A DNA stretch of 64,000 bases from the NCBI RefSeq assembly GCF_023715895.1, contig NZ_JAMBOO010000002.1, forward strand, positions 186,001-250,000, written 5' to 3'. Each line of letters starts with the position of its first letter. The first letter of the stretch is position 1. The notes beneath the pieces were generated by a model, which did not search any database, had not been told where the DNA came from, and saw nothing but the letters and a program-made list of their open reading frames with translations. Shown piece by piece: positions 11,090-24,207 of this stretch. Both the position numbers and the translations under genes were made by a program. Source of the stretch: Domibacillus indicus (GTDB taxonomy: Bacteria > Bacillota > Bacilli > Bacillales > Domibacillaceae).

Positions 11090-11098
11090 ATTATATCA
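11090..11098 (-). promoter_or_regulatory. Extended -10 promoter candidate for remA-gmk-rpoZ
   Basis: The minus strand reads TGATATAAT, a perfect extended -10 element (TGn plus TATAAT). The TGA is at the same time the stop codon of the upstream 82-aa gene. No good -35 is seen, which extended -10 promoters do not need. Predicted start of transcription is about 45 nt before the remA ATG. Confidence 0.5.
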
Positions 11099-11344
11099 TA
11101 AATGTTGCTTTTCCTGCTCGATAAATGCAAGAACCTCTTCTTTTTCTTCAAAGGGGGCTGAAAGCCGGAGCTCGGTTTTCATTTTTTCTGTTTCCAATAG
11201 AAAGTTTTCCTGCTTTAGTTTTTCCAGTTGTACTTGTTCTTTAATCATTTTGTATTGCAATTTCGTTTGGCTTCTTTTATAAGATGTAAAAATGGCAGCA
11301 AGAGGGATGGAAAAAATCATAACTACTGCGACCAGCTCTGTCAT
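11096..11344 (-). CDS. Small membrane-anchored coiled-coil protein, unknown function
   Basis: I do not recognise this 82-aa protein. An N-terminal hydrophobic helix (about 3-20, VAVVMIFSIPLAAIF) is followed by a long charged helix rich in Lys, Glu, Gln and Leu (about 24-80) with heptad-like Leu spacing, so a cytoplasmic or extracytoplasmic coiled coil anchored by one helix is likely. This layout resembles PspB-like or FtsL-like bitopic proteins in shape only. It has an AGAGG ribosome-binding site before ATG at 11344. It sits where B. subtilis has yloB and yloC, upstream of remA and divergent from rqcH. Confidence 0.7.
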   Translation of the reverse strand: MTELVAVVMIFSIPLAAIFTSYKRSQTKLQYKMIKEQVQLEKLKQENFLLETEKMKTELRLSAPFEEKEEVLAFIEQEKQHL

Positions 11345-11488
11345 AATATGCCTCTTTTCTGTATAAGTTTGTCAAAATAAGTATACAGCAGTTTGAACGG
11401 TTCCAAAAGAAATGTCCTCAAATTTACGAAAGGCCCCATCCCATGTTAAGATGAATAAATATGTTCGTTCAAAAAGGGAGTATGAATC

Positions 11489-13192
11489 ATGGCATTCGAT
11501 GGACTATTTACAAAAGCAATGGTAGAAGAATTAAAGGAAGCCTTGACAGGCGGACGAGTCAACAAAATTCACCAGCCATTTAAAAACGAAACCATTATGA
11601 TCATTCGGGCGAGAGGCAAAAATAACCGCCTGCTTTTATCTGCCCATCCGTCTTATGCGCGGGTACAGCTGACAGAAACCGTTCAGGAAAATCCATCTGA
11701 GCCGCCGCTTTTCTGTGTAATGCTGCGCAAGCATTTAGATGGTGCTATTTTAGAAGACATCCGCCAGTTTGGCCTTGACCGGACGATTTGTTTTGAATTT
11801 AAAGGAAAAAATGAAATCGGAGATATTTCCTACAAGCAGTTGTACGTGGAAATTATGGGCCGTCACAGCAATATTCTTCTTGTTGACAAGGAAAAAGGAA
11901 CGATCATTGACAGCATCAAGCATGTTCCATCTTCTATGAACAGCTATCGGACCATTCTGCCCGGAGCAGCATACGTAGAACCGCCTGCACAAAACAAGCA
12001 AAATCCGCTGGCTGCTGATAAGGAAACCATTCAGCGTGCTGTAGATTTTAATGCAGGGAAAATTGCCAAACAGCTCGTGTCAGCGTTTGAAGGCTTTTCT
12101 CCGCTTATCAGCAATGAAATTGTCGCCCGGGCCGGCCTTGCTAACCGTGAAACAGTGCCAGCTGCGTTCCTTGACGTGGTAGATCCTATAAAAAAAGCTG
12201 CGTATTCCCCTGTGATGATTGAAAACGGTGACAAATCATTTTTCTACATGATGGATCTTTCTCACCTAAAGGGAGAGCGTACATGCTTTGAAACGGCTTC
12301 TTCGCTCTTAGACCGGTACTATTTCGGTAAAGCGGAGCGTGACCGTGTACGCCAGCAGGCAAACGACCTCGAGCGCTTGATCGGAAATGAGCTGCAGAAA
12401 AATCGCACCAAAATCGGGAAGCTGGAGCGTACTCTTCAAGAAGCGGAAAATGCCGGTGAGTATCAGCGCATGGGCGAGCTGTTAACAGCTAACTTATATG
12501 CAGTGAAAAAAGGCATGACAGAAATTGATGTTGTGAATTATTATGATGAAAATGGAGCAACAGTGACGATCCAGCTTGATCCGCAAAAAAGTCCGGCTGA
12601 CAATGCACAAAAGTACTTTTCACGTTATCAAAAAGCAAAACATGCGGTTGTAGCGGTGCAGGAGCAGATCGAAAAAACAAATGAGGAAATTCAATATTTT
12701 GAAGCCCTCCTTCAGCAGCTTGAATCAGCTTCTCCACGGGATATTGAAGAAATTCGCGAGGAGCTCGCTGAAGAAGGCTACTTAAAAGCACGGCATATCA
12801 AGAAGAAAAAGAAAGTGGACAAGCCGGTCATTGAAGAATATATGGCCACAGACGGAACGCTTATTTACGCTGGTAAAAACAACCGGCAAAATGATTATTT
12901 AACGAATAAAGCAGCACGCCGGGATGATATCTGGCTTCATACAAAAGACATTCCGGGATCGCATATTGTGATCCGTTCAGATGATCCGTCAGAGGAAACG
13001 ATTTTAGAAGCTGCCATGATTGCTGCCTACTACAGCAAAGCAAAAGACTCTTCTTCTGTTCCAGTTGACTACACAAAAGTACGCCACGTGAAAAAGCCGT
13101 CCGGTGCAAAACCGGGATTTGTGATTTATGATAATCAGCATACGGTATATGTTACCCCGGATGAAGGGAAAGTCATGAAAATGAGAAAGTGA
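11489..13192 (+). CDS. rqcH: Ribosome quality control factor RqcH (YloA, NFACT family)
   Basis: Bacterial Rqc2/NEMF homolog that binds stalled 50S subunits carrying peptidyl-tRNA and directs C-terminal alanine tailing. The 567-aa protein has the NFACT-N domain with MAFDGLFTKAM at the start, a long charged coiled coil at about 280-410, and the C-terminal NFACT-R domain with DDIWLHTKDIPGSHIVI near 475-491. Older annotations call it fibronectin-binding protein. It is one of the few plus-strand genes; a GGGAG ribosome-binding site precedes the ATG. The gene ends in its own terminator. Confidence 0.95.
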   Translation: MAFDGLFTKAMVEELKEALTGGRVNKIHQPFKNETIMIIRARGKNNRLLLSAHPSYARVQLTETVQENPSEPPLFCVMLRKHLDGAILEDIRQFGLDRTICFEFKGKNEIGDISYKQLYVEIMGRHSNILLVDKEKGTIIDSIKHVPSSMNSYRTILPGAAYVEPPAQNKQNPLAADKETIQRAVDFNAGKIAKQLVSAFEGFSPLISNEIVARAGLANRETVPAAFLDVVDPIKKAAYSPVMIENGDKSFFYMMDLSHLKGERTCFETASSLLDRYYFGKAERDRVRQQANDLERLIGNELQKNRTKIGKLERTLQEAENAGEYQRMGELLTANLYAVKKGMTEIDVVNYYDENGATVTIQLDPQKSPADNAQKYFSRYQKAKHAVVAVQEQIEKTNEEIQYFEALLQQLESASPRDIEEIREELAEEGYLKARHIKKKKKVDKPVIEEYMATDGTLIYAGKNNRQNDYLTNKAARRDDIWLHTKDIPGSHIVIRSDDPSEETILEAAMIAAYYSKAKDSSSVPVDYTKVRHVKKPSGAKPGFVIYDNQHTVYVTPDEGKVMKMRK

Positions 13193-13215
13193 GCAGACCC
13201 GCTCACTTTCTTTTT
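13185..13215. terminator. Terminator at end of rqcH
   Basis: A perfect 10-bp stem (13185-13194 with 13201-13210) followed by TTTTT. The rqcH TGA codon lies inside the 5' arm. It sits between convergent rqcH and the acetyltransferase remnant; the T-run favours the plus-strand direction. Confidence 0.85.
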
Positions 13216-13793
13216 ATGTGTCGATCCAAAATCGTTTGACGACGGTTCCATCTTCCTCTACAAAGTCCCGATCGGCGATACCGCCATTTTTTACAATGGT
13301 TTTAAAAGACCCGATATTGTCTTCGTCACAAACAACCAAAGCCCGCTCGATACCGAGCTCTCTTGCTTTTTGAAGTGACAGTCTAAGCAAGGAAGCCGCA
13401 TAGCCCTTTTTTCGTTCAAAAGGCCGGATACCGTATCCGACGTGCCCGCCGCTGTTTCGCAAAAAAAGGTGTTAAAGCATGGCGGATATTGACAACGCCA
13501 AGGACTCGCTTCCTTTCATCAATCAGCCAGTATGTGGAATCAGGCACCCAGCCGGCTGGAATACGGATGCCCTTTTCATTGTCCCGCAGAAACTGAAGCA
13601 CTTCTTCAAAACGGGATGGATCCCGTTCAATCACCGACGGTATCATCTTTTCACCGCTTGCTTCCCATTCTTCATAAAACGAGCGGTATTCTTCTTTTAA
13701 ATGAGAAGAGGGATTTATTAATTTTACCTTGTATTCTGCTACATCAATTCCTCCCGCCGATAAAATTGACACGATTGTATCATATTTTTCCAA
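13214..13793 (-). pseudogene. Frameshifted GNAT acetyltransferase
   Basis: Two adjacent reading frames together make one GNAT-family N-acetyltransferase of about 175 residues. The upstream frame (from 13793 or later) carries the N-terminal half through GVVNIRHALTPFF and stops at 13416; the downstream frame resumes at LRNSGGHVGYGIRP and contains the acetyl-CoA loop (RPFERKKGYA) and ends at 13214. The frame breaks at a run of seven A on the plus strand (13461-13467); six would restore PFLRNSGGH. The start is also doubtful: the ATG after a GGGAGG site is followed at once by TAG, and the frame matching the family has no normal start there. It is a decayed gene, a slippage-controlled gene, or a sequencing error. 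It lies between the pyrE and rqcH terminators. Confidence 0.8.
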
Positions 13794-13794
13794 A

Positions 13795-13825
13795 CAAAAA
13801 AGCGGCCGTGATCAATCACGGCCGC
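13795..13825 (-). terminator. Terminator of the pyr operon
   Basis: Perfect 10-bp GC-rich inverted repeat (13802-13811 with 13816-13825) followed by a T-run on the minus strand, 8 nt past the pyrE stop. It closes the pyr operon. Confidence 0.9.
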
Positions 13826-13832
13826 CTGGAAA

Positions 13833-14459
13833 TTAATTGGTCCCCCATGAATCGGGCGCCTGTTTCCATTTTTTCAGCGTTTCGATGTCTTCTGTTTTTA
13901 CGTAATTCTTTTCAGCAGCAACTTCAATCAGTGCATCATAATCACTTAGCGCAACAGCTTTTAATTCTGCTTCTGCCAGGCGTGCATCCCCTTTTGGCAG
14001 TCCATATGTAAAGATGGCTGCTACACCTAAAACGTCACATCCTGCTGCACGGAGCGCCTCTGCTGCTGTAATCGCGCTGCCGCCTGTTGAAATCAAATCT
14101 TCAATGACGACTACTTTTGAGCCGGGCTCCGCTTTTCCTTCAATCTGGTTGCCTTTGCCATGCTCTTTTGCTTTTGAGCGCACATAGCACATTGGCAAAT
14201 TCAATACGTCTGAAACCCAGGCAGCATGCGGAATGCCTGCTGTTGCAGTGCCGGCAATGATTTCTGCTTCCGGATATTCTTTTTGGATCAGTTCTGCCAG
14301 TCCAGCAGCGATCTTTTGGCGCGTTTTCGGATACGATAATGTTAAGCGATTATCGCAATAAATGGGTGATTTCATGCCGGATGACCATGTAAACGGATCA
14401 TTTGGCTGTAAAAAAACCGCACGGATTTCGAGTAATTCTTCTGCAATTTGCTTTTTCAT
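13833..14459 (-). CDS. pyrE: Orotate phosphoribosyltransferase
   Basis: Adds PRPP to orotate to form orotidine monophosphate, the fifth step of UMP synthesis. The 208-aa protein has the PRPP-binding motif [14 protein letters not shown] at about 114-127 and the substrate region near the N-terminus ([16 protein letters not shown]). Last gene of the pyr operon, one base after pyrF, followed by the operon terminator. Confidence 0.96.
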   Translation of the reverse strand: MKKQIAEELLEIRAVFLQPNDPFTWSSGMKSPIYCDNRLTLSYPKTRQKIAAGLAELIQKEYPEAEIIAGTATAGIPHAAWVSDVLNLPMCYVRSKAKEHGKGNQIEGKAEPGSKVVVIEDLISTGGSAITAAEALRAAGCDVLGVAAIFTYGLPKGDARLAEAELKAVALSDYDALIEVAAEKNYVKTEDIETLKKWKQAPDSWGTN

Positions 14460-14460
14460 T

Positions 14461-15167
14461 TTATGCTTGTCCTCCCCAGAGTGCTTTCACATGTTGATAG
14501 GCTGCAACCGGGTCGGCTGCTTTTGTAATCGGGCGCCCTACTACAATCATCGTTGAACCGATTTTACGCGCTTGATCCGGATCCGCAATACGCTTTTGAT
14601 CGTCTGCCTGTCCGTCTTTTAAGCGAATGCCAGGTGTTACTTTGTAAAATGCTTCCCCGCATGCTTCGCGAATAGCCGCTGCTTCTAAAACAGAGCAAAC
14701 CACTCCATCACAGCCGGCTTCCTGCGCTTTTTGAGCATAATGGCGGACAGACTCCCCGAGCGGAACCTTGATTAATTGATCCTGCTGCATCGCTTCTTCC
14801 GATGTCGAAGTCAGCTGCGTAACCGCAAGCAGTACAGGCCGGCTGCCTTGAGCACCTGCATCCAGGCCTTCGCGGGCACGCTTCATCATTTCAACTCCGC
14901 CGGCTGCATGGACATTAATCATATCCACGCCAAGCGCCGCCAGGCCTTTCATGGCTTGTCCTACTGTATTAGGAATATCATGAAGTTTTAAATCGAGAAA
15001 AATACGGTGATTCATTTGTTTCAGCTGTTCAATAATGAACGGCCCATTTTGCAAGTAAAGCTCCATCCCTACTTTTACGTAAAGCTGCTCTCTGCGAAAG
15101 GGCACAAGAAATTGCTCGGTTTCCTGCCAAGTCGGGAAATCGAGTGCAATAATCGGTTCTTTTTCCA

Positions 15168-15168
<1 letters not shown>
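14461..15168 (-). CDS. pyrF: Orotidine 5'-phosphate decarboxylase
   Basis: Decarboxylates OMP to UMP, the final step. The 235-aa TIM-barrel protein has the catalytic [11 protein letters not shown] motif at about 59-69 (Lys/Asp charge network), TPGIRL near 185 and a GRPITKA phosphate-binding end. Its start shares one base with the pyrD stop. Length is standard for the Bacillus enzyme. Confidence 0.96.
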
Positions 15169-16851
<1,683 letters not shown>

Positions 16852-16855
<4 letters not shown>

Positions 16856-19800
16856 GAATGGACCGCCTCCAATGCCGGTTTTGGCATTGCTTCTGCATTA
16901 AAGATCATTGATTCAAGCACTTCTAAAATCGCGGTTGCTGTATCAAGTGACGTTAAGCATGGAATACCGTTTTCTACTGATTCACGGCGGATACGGAAGC
17001 CGTCACGCGCCGGCTGCTTGCCTTTTGTAAGAGTATTGATAATAAACTGCGCTTCGCCTCCGCGAATTACATCCAGCATATCTGGACCTTTCGCGCCGAT
17101 TTTGGCCACGGTTTGTACTGGTACACCTGTTTCGCTGATCATCTTGGCTGTGCCATGTGTAGCCAGCAGCTGGAAGCCGATATTGTGGAAGCGTTTTGCG
17201 ATTGCCAGCGCTTCTTCTTTATCTTTATCAGCAACTGTCAGGAGAACAGCTCCTTTAGTTGGAATCTTCATACCGGATGCCACAAGCCCTTTGTAAAGTG
17301 CTTTTTCAACCGTTGCATCTTTCCCCATTACTTCACCTGTTGATTTCATTTCAGGGCCAAGCGTTGTATCTACACGGCGAAGTTTCGCGAATGAGAACAC
17401 TGGAACTTTTACGTAAACACCTGATTTTTCTGGAACAAGGCCTGATTCGTAGCCCATGTCTTTTAATGACTGTCCCATGATCGCTTTTGTTGCAAGGTTC
17501 GCCATCGGTACATTCGTAATTTTGCTCAAGAATGGCACCGTCCGGCTTGAACGAGGGTTTACCTCGATTACAAATACTTCACCTTTTGAAATAACATATT
17601 GAATGTTGAGCAGGCCGATAATGTTTAAGCCTTTGGCAAGCTTTGTTGTATACTCGATAATTTTTGCTTTTTGATCATCTGTCAGCTTTTGTGGCGGATA
17701 TACGGCAATCGAGTCACCAGAATGGACACCTGCACGCTCGATGTGCTCCATAATTCCTGGAATGACTACATCTGTGCCGTCAGAGATCGCATCTACTTCA
17801 ATTTCTTTACCCGTTAGGTAACGGTCAATCAAAACTGGATGCTCTGGGTTGACTTTTACAGCATTTTGCATGTATTGAAGCAATTCTGCTTCTTTATAAA
17901 CAATTTCCATTGCACGGCCGCCGAGCACGTATGACGGACGAACAAGAACTGGGTAACCGATACTGTTGGCAATCTCAACGGCTGCATCTACTGAGAAAGC
18001 TGTTCTGCCAAGCGGCTGCGGAACATCAAGCTCCTGCAAAGCCTGCTCGAACTTATCACGGTTTTCTGCGCGGTCTACATCTTCAAGGCTTGTGCCGAGA
18101 ATTTTTACGCCGTGTTCTACTAGCTGGCCGGCTAAGTTAATCGCCGTTTGGCCGCCGAACTGTACAACAACGCCTTCTGGTTTTTCCAAATCGATAATGT
18201 GCATGACATCTTCGATTGTTAACGGCTCGAAGTAAAGCTTGTCAGAGATACTAAAGTCTGTTGAAACCGTCTCAGGGTTGTTGTTAATAATAATCGCTTC
18301 ATAACCTGCTTCTTTCAGCGCCCATACAGAGTGTACCGTTGCGTAGTCAAACTCAACACCCTGTCCGATACGGATTGGACCAGAGCCAAGTACGACAACG
18401 GACTTGCGGTCTGTCACAATCGATTCGTTTTCTTCTTCATATGTGCCATAGTAGTATGGTGTTTCTGATTCAAATTCTGCCGCACATGTATCAACGGTTT
18501 TGAAAACAGGGACAATGCCGTTTTCTTTACGCCAGTCGTACACTTCTTTTTCAGAAACGGCCCATGCTTTTGCAATAGTTTTATCGGCAAATCCAAGCTG
18601 TTTGGCTCGTTTCACAACCTCATGGTTAAATGGATTGTTTTCGACTTCTTTTTCGTATTTGACGATGTTTTCAAATTTCTTCAGGAAGAACAGGTCAATT
18701 TGGCTCCACTCATGAATCGTTTGGATTGTGATGCCGCGGCGAAGTGCTTCACCCAGATAGAACAAGCGCTCGTCTCCTGCTTTGCGAATCCGTTTTTCAA
18801 GAAACGCGTCGTCTTTATCAGCCAGCTCATCGAGCGACAGATGGTATACGCCGCTTTCCAGTGAGCGGACTGCTTTCAGCATTGACTCTTCAAATGTGCG
18901 GCCAATTGCCATAACCTCGCCCGTTGCTTTCATTTGCGTACCTAATGTACGGTTTGCGTTCTCAAATTTATCAAACGGCCAGCGTGGGATCTTAGAAACA
19001 ACATAGTCAAGGGCCGGCTCAAAGCAAGCGTACGTTTTGCCCGTAACCGGGTTCATCATTTCATCCAGTGTTAAGCCGACAGCAATTTTTGCTGCCAATT
19101 TTGCAATCGGGTAGCCTGTTGCTTTCGATGCAAGGGCTGATGAGCGGCTTACACGCGGATTTACTTCAATAATGTAGTACTGGAAGCTGTGGGGATCAAG
19201 TGCAAGCTGTACGTTACAGCCGCCTTCAATACCAAGCGCGCGAATAATAGACAAAGATGTATTGCGCAGCATTTGATACTCGCGGTCTGTTAATGTCTGG
19301 CTCGGCGCTACAACAATCGAATCCCCTGTATGAACTCCAACCGGGTCAATGTTTTCCATGTTACAAACAACGATCGCATTGTCATTTGAATCGCGCATCA
19401 CTTCATATTCGATTTCTTTGAAGCCGGCAATGCTTTTTTCTAGAAGACACTGTGTAACCGGGCTTTGTTTCAAGCCGTTTGTTACGGTTTCAACCAGTTC
19501 TTCTTCGTTTTCGCAAATTCCGCCGCCCGTACCGCCAAGTGTATAAGCAGGGCGTACGATAACTGGATAGCCAATTTGCTCAACAAAGGCATACGCTTCA
19601 TCTAAGGTGTGGATAATTTCACTTTCCGGCACCGGCTCGTTTAATTCATTCATTAATGAACGGAACAAGTCGCGGTCTTCCGCCTGCTCAATCGCTGAAA
19701 GCTTCGTACCAAGCACTTTTACGTTGTACTCATCCAGCACGCCGGCATTGGAAAGCTCGACTGCCATATTCAATCCTGTCTGACCGCCAAGCGTTGGCAA

Positions 19801-20058
19801 AATCGCATCCGGACGTTCTTTTTGAATAATGCGGCGGACAAACTCAAGCGTGATCGGTTCAATGTAAACTGCATCCGCAATTTCCGTATCCGTCATGATC
19901 GTTGCTGGGTTTGAGTTTACAAGAATAACCCGGTATCCTTCTTCTTTTAAAGCGAGACATGCTTGTGTCCCTGCATAATCAAATTCTGCCGCCTGGCCAA
20001 TTACGATCGGGCCGGAGCCAATCACAAGTATACTTTGGATGTCTGTACGTTTAGGCAT
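16852..20058 (-). CDS. carB: Carbamoyl-phosphate synthase large subunit, pyrimidine-specific
   Basis: Makes carbamoyl phosphate from ammonia, bicarbonate and two ATP. The 1068-aa protein (also called PyrAB) has two homologous ATP-grasp halves, each with a VIGSGPI / VLGSGPI N-terminal loop (residues about 12 and 555) and an [12 protein letters not shown]-type metal site, followed by an MGS-like allosteric domain from about 930. Its position in the pyr operon argues for the pyrimidine-regulated isozyme, as opposed to the arginine one. Overlaps carA by 8 nt. Confidence 0.96.
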
Positions 20059-21142
20059 GTTGTGTCTCCTTTGCAGCGTTTGTTTTCATTAAGTCAACAA
20101 AGCGGTCGAATAAAATATTGTCATCTTCTGGTCCTGGTGAAGCTTCTGGGTGATATTGGACAGTGAAAGCAGGGTACTTCTTATGAGCCAGACCTTCAAC
20201 TGTTCCATCATTAAGTGCAACATGTGTTACCTTCAAATCCGTATTCGCAATTGATTCTTCGCTTACAGCAAACCCGTGGTTTTGAGAAGTGATCGCTGTA
20301 CGTCCTGTTTCAAGATCCTTAACTGGATGATTCGAACCGCGGTGGCCGAATTTCAGCTTGAATGTATCGGCACCGGAAGCAAGAGCAAACAGCTGGTGGC
20401 CAAGGCAGATACCGAAAATCGGCACCTGACCGATAAGCTCACGAATCGTTTCGATGGCATGCGGCACATCTTTCGGGTTGCCCGGTCCGTTTGTCAGCAT
20501 GATACCATCTGGTTTAAACTGCATAATTTCTTTTGCTGTTGTATCATGCGGTACGACCGTTACGTCGCAGTTACGGTTGTTTAATTCACGTAAAATCCCA
20601 TGCTTCATACCAAAGTCGATTACGACAACCCGGAAACCGCGTCCCGGACTTGGATAAGCGGACTTTGTAGAAACTTGTGCAACCTGATCGTTTGACAGTA
20701 CTGTTGCCTGAAGGCGTGGAATCACATCCTCAGGATTTACATCCGCGGAAACAATTGCTCCTTTAAGGGCACCGTGCTGGCGGATGATTCGCGTTAATTT
20801 GCGTGTATCAATACCGGAAATAGCCGGAATATCTTTCATTTTTAAATATTCATCGATTGAAAATTCAGTTCTGAAGTTTGAAGGAAAATCTGCTGCTTCC
20901 TTCACAACGAGTGCTTTTACAGCCGGCTGAATTGTTTCAAAGTCGTCACGGTTAATACCGTAGTTGCCAATAAGCGGATAAGTGAATGTGACAATTTGTC
21001 CGCAGTAAGATGGGTCGGACAAGGTTTCCTGGTAACCTGTCATACCTGTTGTAAAAACCACTTCGCCCGTTACGTCTTTTTCACTGCCGAATCCTTCACC
21101 AGCAAATACTGTACCATCTTCTAAAATAAGCTGTTTTTTCAT
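20051..21142 (-). CDS. carA: Carbamoyl-phosphate synthase small subunit, pyrimidine-specific
   Basis: Glutaminase subunit that feeds ammonia to CarB. The 363-aa protein (also PyrAA) has the N-terminal [11 protein letters not shown] segment and a class I glutamine amidotransferase domain with the nucleophile in [12 protein letters not shown] (near 245) and the His/Glu pair in [13 protein letters not shown] at 21142 is chosen over an upstream start that adds 8 residues because it gives the conserved [10 protein letters not shown] and overlaps the pyrC stop by 4 nt. Confidence 0.95.
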   Translation of the reverse strand: MKKQLILEDGTVFAGEGFGSEKDVTGEVVFTTGMTGYQETLSDPSYCGQIVTFTYPLIGNYGINRDDFETIQPAVKALVVKEAADFPSNFRTEFSIDEYLKMKDIPAISGIDTRKLTRIIRQHGALKGAIVSADVNPEDVIPRLQATVLSNDQVAQVSTKSAYPSPGRGFRVVVIDFGMKHGILRELNNRNCDVTVVPHDTTAKEIMQFKPDGIMLTNGPGNPKDVPHAIETIRELIGQVPIFGICLGHQLFALASGADTFKLKFGHRGSNHPVKDLETGRTAITSQNHGFAVSEESIANTDLKVTHVALNDGTVEGLAHKKYPAFTVQYHPEASPGPEDDNILFDRFVDLMKTNAAKETQHA

Positions 21143-22425
21143 TCGTTGATCGTTCCTTCCTGCCATACAAGATTTCCTTCAAAAAGCGTTGCGGCCGGCC
21201 ACCCTGAAAGTACGCGGCCTGCAAATGGTGTGTTTTTACCTTTTGATAAAAACGTCTTTGGATCTACTTCTTTTTCGCTATCAAGATCAATAATGGTAAG
21301 ATCCGCGCTGGCACCTTCTTCGAGGCGGCCATACGGCAGATTAAAGACTTCAGCCGGTTTCACCGTCATCCAGTCTATAAGCTGCTTCAATGTAATCACA
21401 CCTTTTTTCACTAGCTCGGTGTACAGAAGCGGAAAAGCTGTTTCGAATCCTGTAATGCCGAATGGTGCTTTGAGAATGCCTGCTGCTTTTTCTTCTGCTG
21501 TATGCGGTGCATGGTCTGTAGCGATAAAATCAAGCGTTCCGTCAAGCAGCCCTTCAATAAGAGCCTTTCTATCTTCCGCTCCGCGAAGCGGCGGGTTCAT
21601 TTTAAAGTTCGGATCCTGTCCGGGGATATCCATATCCGTGAGTACAAGATGGTGCGGTGATACTTCGCCAGTTACCCGAATGCCCGCTCTTTTTGCATCG
21701 CGAATCGTACGGACCGATTCTTTTGTGCTGACGTGGCAGACATGGTAGTGACAACCTGTGTTTTCTGCAAGCAACACGTCCCTTGCAATTTGAACGGCTT
21801 CGCAAATGGATGGAATGCCCGGCACGCCTTCACGTTTAGCATATTCACCGTCGTGAACAACGCCCCCGTAAATTAAGCTGTTGTCTTCACAATGTGCTAC
21901 AACTGCCATATCAAGAGCAGCTGCCTGCTTCATTGCAGCATGCATCATGCCTGCCTCTTGAATGCCGACTCCGTCATCTGTAAAAGCAAATGCCTGGTTT
22001 TCTTTGAGTACTTTAAAGTCAACAAGCTCTTTGCCCGCTTGGCGGATTGTAATAGATGCATACGGCAGCACACGAATTTGTGCATTTTCCTCAATAAGTG
22101 TATTCACTTTTTGAAGATTTGCTTCTGTATCTGGTACCGGCCGGGTATTTGGCATAGCCGCGATCGTTGTAAATCCACCTTTAGCGGCTGCTTTCGTTCC
22201 AGTTTCAATTGTTTCTTTGTGCTCGCCGCCTGGCTCGCGCAGATGCACGTGCAAATCAATCAGGCCGGGTGCAATGAGCTTGCCGCCCGCATCGATTGTT
22301 TCTTCGCCGTTTTGTGCGAGGCCAGCGCCGATTTCAGTAATTTTCCCATCTTGAATGCGGACATCTGCTCCGGTTAATTCACCGTTTTCTGTTAAGACTT
22401 GTCCATTTTTAATTAACCAGTTCAT
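21139..22425 (-). CDS. pyrC: Dihydroorotase
   Basis: Zinc amidohydrolase that cyclises carbamoyl aspartate. The 428-aa class I protein has the metal-binding [10 protein letters not shown] motif at about 57-66, HVSTKESV near 230 and the ATDHAPHT metal/catalytic motif near 303. ATG at 22425 lies inside the end of pyrB (17-nt overlap in another frame), an arrangement seen in this operon family; an earlier start would add 6 residues. Confidence 0.95.
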   Translation of the reverse strand: MNWLIKNGQVLTENGELTGADVRIQDGKITEIGAGLAQNGEETIDAGGKLIAPGLIDLHVHLREPGGEHKETIETGTKAAAKGGFTTIAAMPNTRPVPDTEANLQKVNTLIEENAQIRVLPYASITIRQAGKELVDFKVLKENQAFAFTDDGVGIQEAGMMHAAMKQAAALDMAVVAHCEDNSLIYGGVVHDGEYAKREGVPGIPSICEAVQIARDVLLAENTGCHYHVCHVSTKESVRTIRDAKRAGIRVTGEVSPHHLVLTDMDIPGQDPNFKMNPPLRGAEDRKALIEGLLDGTLDFIATDHAPHTAEEKAAGILKAPFGITGFETAFPLLYTELVKKGVITLKQLIDWMTVKPAEVFNLPYGRLEEGASADLTIIDLDSEKEVDPKTFLSKGKNTPFAGRVLSGWPAATLFEGNLVWQEGTINE

Positions 22426-23320
22426 TTGCCAATCTCCCCTCAAGCACTTCTTTTAAGACCGCCATGCGGACATATACACCATTTTCCATTTGTTTAAAGA
22501 TGCGGGACCGTTCGCATTCAACCAAGCTGTCGGCAATTTCTGCATCCCGATTTACCGGAGCAGGGTGCATAATAATGCTTCCCGGCTTCATCCGGCTCTC
22601 CCGTTCCTCTGTTAAACCGTAACGGATATGATACTCTTCTTTTGTCATCGACGAAGCGACCTGATGCCGTTCGTGCTGGATACGCAGCAGCATTAAAGCG
22701 TCCACCTGCTCAACTAATTCGTCAATTTCAACGAACCCTCCTGACTGGAGGAAATCCTCTTCAAACCATTCAGGAGGACCTGAAAATTTTACATCTGCAC
22801 CAAGGCGTCTCAGTGCCTCTGCGTTGGAGCGGGCTACCCGGCTGTGCCGGATATCGCCGACAATGCCGATTTTTAAGCCTTCGAACGTGCCAAACTCCTG
22901 CTGAATGGTTAGAAGGTCAAGCAGGCATTGGGTTGGATGCTGGCCGCATCCGTCTCCTGCGTTAATGACCGGAATATCGATATGGCCAACCAGTTCGTCG
23001 TAGTAAGCATCTGCTTCGTGACGGACCACCACTGCGTTAACGCCAATGGCTTCGAGTGTGCGAACTGTGTCGTACAATGTTTCTCCTTTTAAAACACTTG
23101 AACTCCCAACATCAAACGGGATCACATCCAAGCCGAGTTTTCTCTCTGCCATTTCGAAGCTTGTTTTTGTCCGCGTGCTTGCTTCAAAAAACAAATTCGC
23201 GACATATTGTTTTTCATGCGGTGTCCAAACTTCGCCTTCCGCAAATTTCTGCGCCTGCATTAATATTAACAAAATTTCATCTTTATGCAAATCCCTAATT
23301 GAAACTAAATTTCTCAGCAT
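22409..23320 (-). CDS. pyrB: Aspartate carbamoyltransferase
   Basis: Transfers carbamoyl from carbamoyl phosphate to aspartate. The 303-aa protein has the carbamoyl-phosphate site [11 protein letters not shown] at about 49-59, the HPTQ motif near 133-136 and the HPAPVNRD aspartate-binding loop near 262. No regulatory PyrI gene is adjacent, as expected for Bacillus. It is the first gene after the second PyrR attenuator. Confidence 0.96.
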   Translation of the reverse strand: MLRNLVSIRDLHKDEILLILMQAQKFAEGEVWTPHEKQYVANLFFEASTRTKTSFEMAERKLGLDVIPFDVGSSSVLKGETLYDTVRTLEAIGVNAVVVRHEADAYYDELVGHIDIPVINAGDGCGQHPTQCLLDLLTIQQEFGTFEGLKIGIVGDIRHSRVARSNAEALRRLGADVKFSGPPEWFEEDFLQSGGFVEIDELVEQVDALMLLRIQHERHQVASSMTKEEYHIRYGLTEERESRMKPGSIIMHPAPVNRDAEIADSLVECERSRIFKQMENGVYVRMAVLKEVLEGRLANELVN

Positions 23321-23506
23321 CGATTTTTACCTCCGTTTTCATAAAAAAAACACCCTGGTTTCAGGGTGTTTTTCGTTTTTACAGCATAACGAAGCTGTTC
23401 TGCGCATAAGCGCAGACCGATTTCACCCTTAAATGCCTCTCGTGCATTTTTAAAAGGTTGTCAATGTTCATCCAGCCTCACAGGGCCATTACTAAACATT
23501 CATTCT
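23321..23506 (-). promoter_or_regulatory. PyrR attenuator between pyrR and pyrB
   Basis: On the transcribed strand a PyrR anti-antiterminator loop reads GGCCCTGTGAGGCT (23474-23487), the family's binding-loop signature. Downstream is a terminator with a 9-bp perfect stem (23349-23357 with 23362-23370) and an 8-base T-run, ending 22 nt before the pyrB ATG. With UMP or UTP bound, PyrR stabilises the anti-antiterminator so the terminator forms. B. subtilis has pyrP and another attenuator here; neither is present. Confidence 0.9.
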
Positions 23507-24172
<666 letters not shown>

Positions 24173-24178
24173 GAGTTC

Positions 24179-24207
24179 ATTGTATCGATAAATTCGACAA
24201 AAGTCAA
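24179..24207 (-). promoter_or_regulatory. SigA-type promoter of the pyr operon
   Basis: The minus strand has TTGACT, a 17-nt spacer and TACAAT, a near-consensus vegetative promoter. The -35 box overlaps the TGA stop of the upstream rluD-type gene. Transcription would start near 24172, giving a leader of about 130 nt. Confidence 0.85.

Noticed and set aside
21146-21748. 200-aa plus-strand frame opposite pyrC
   Set aside because: Antisense shadow of a conserved gene; low-complexity Ser/Arg-rich translation.
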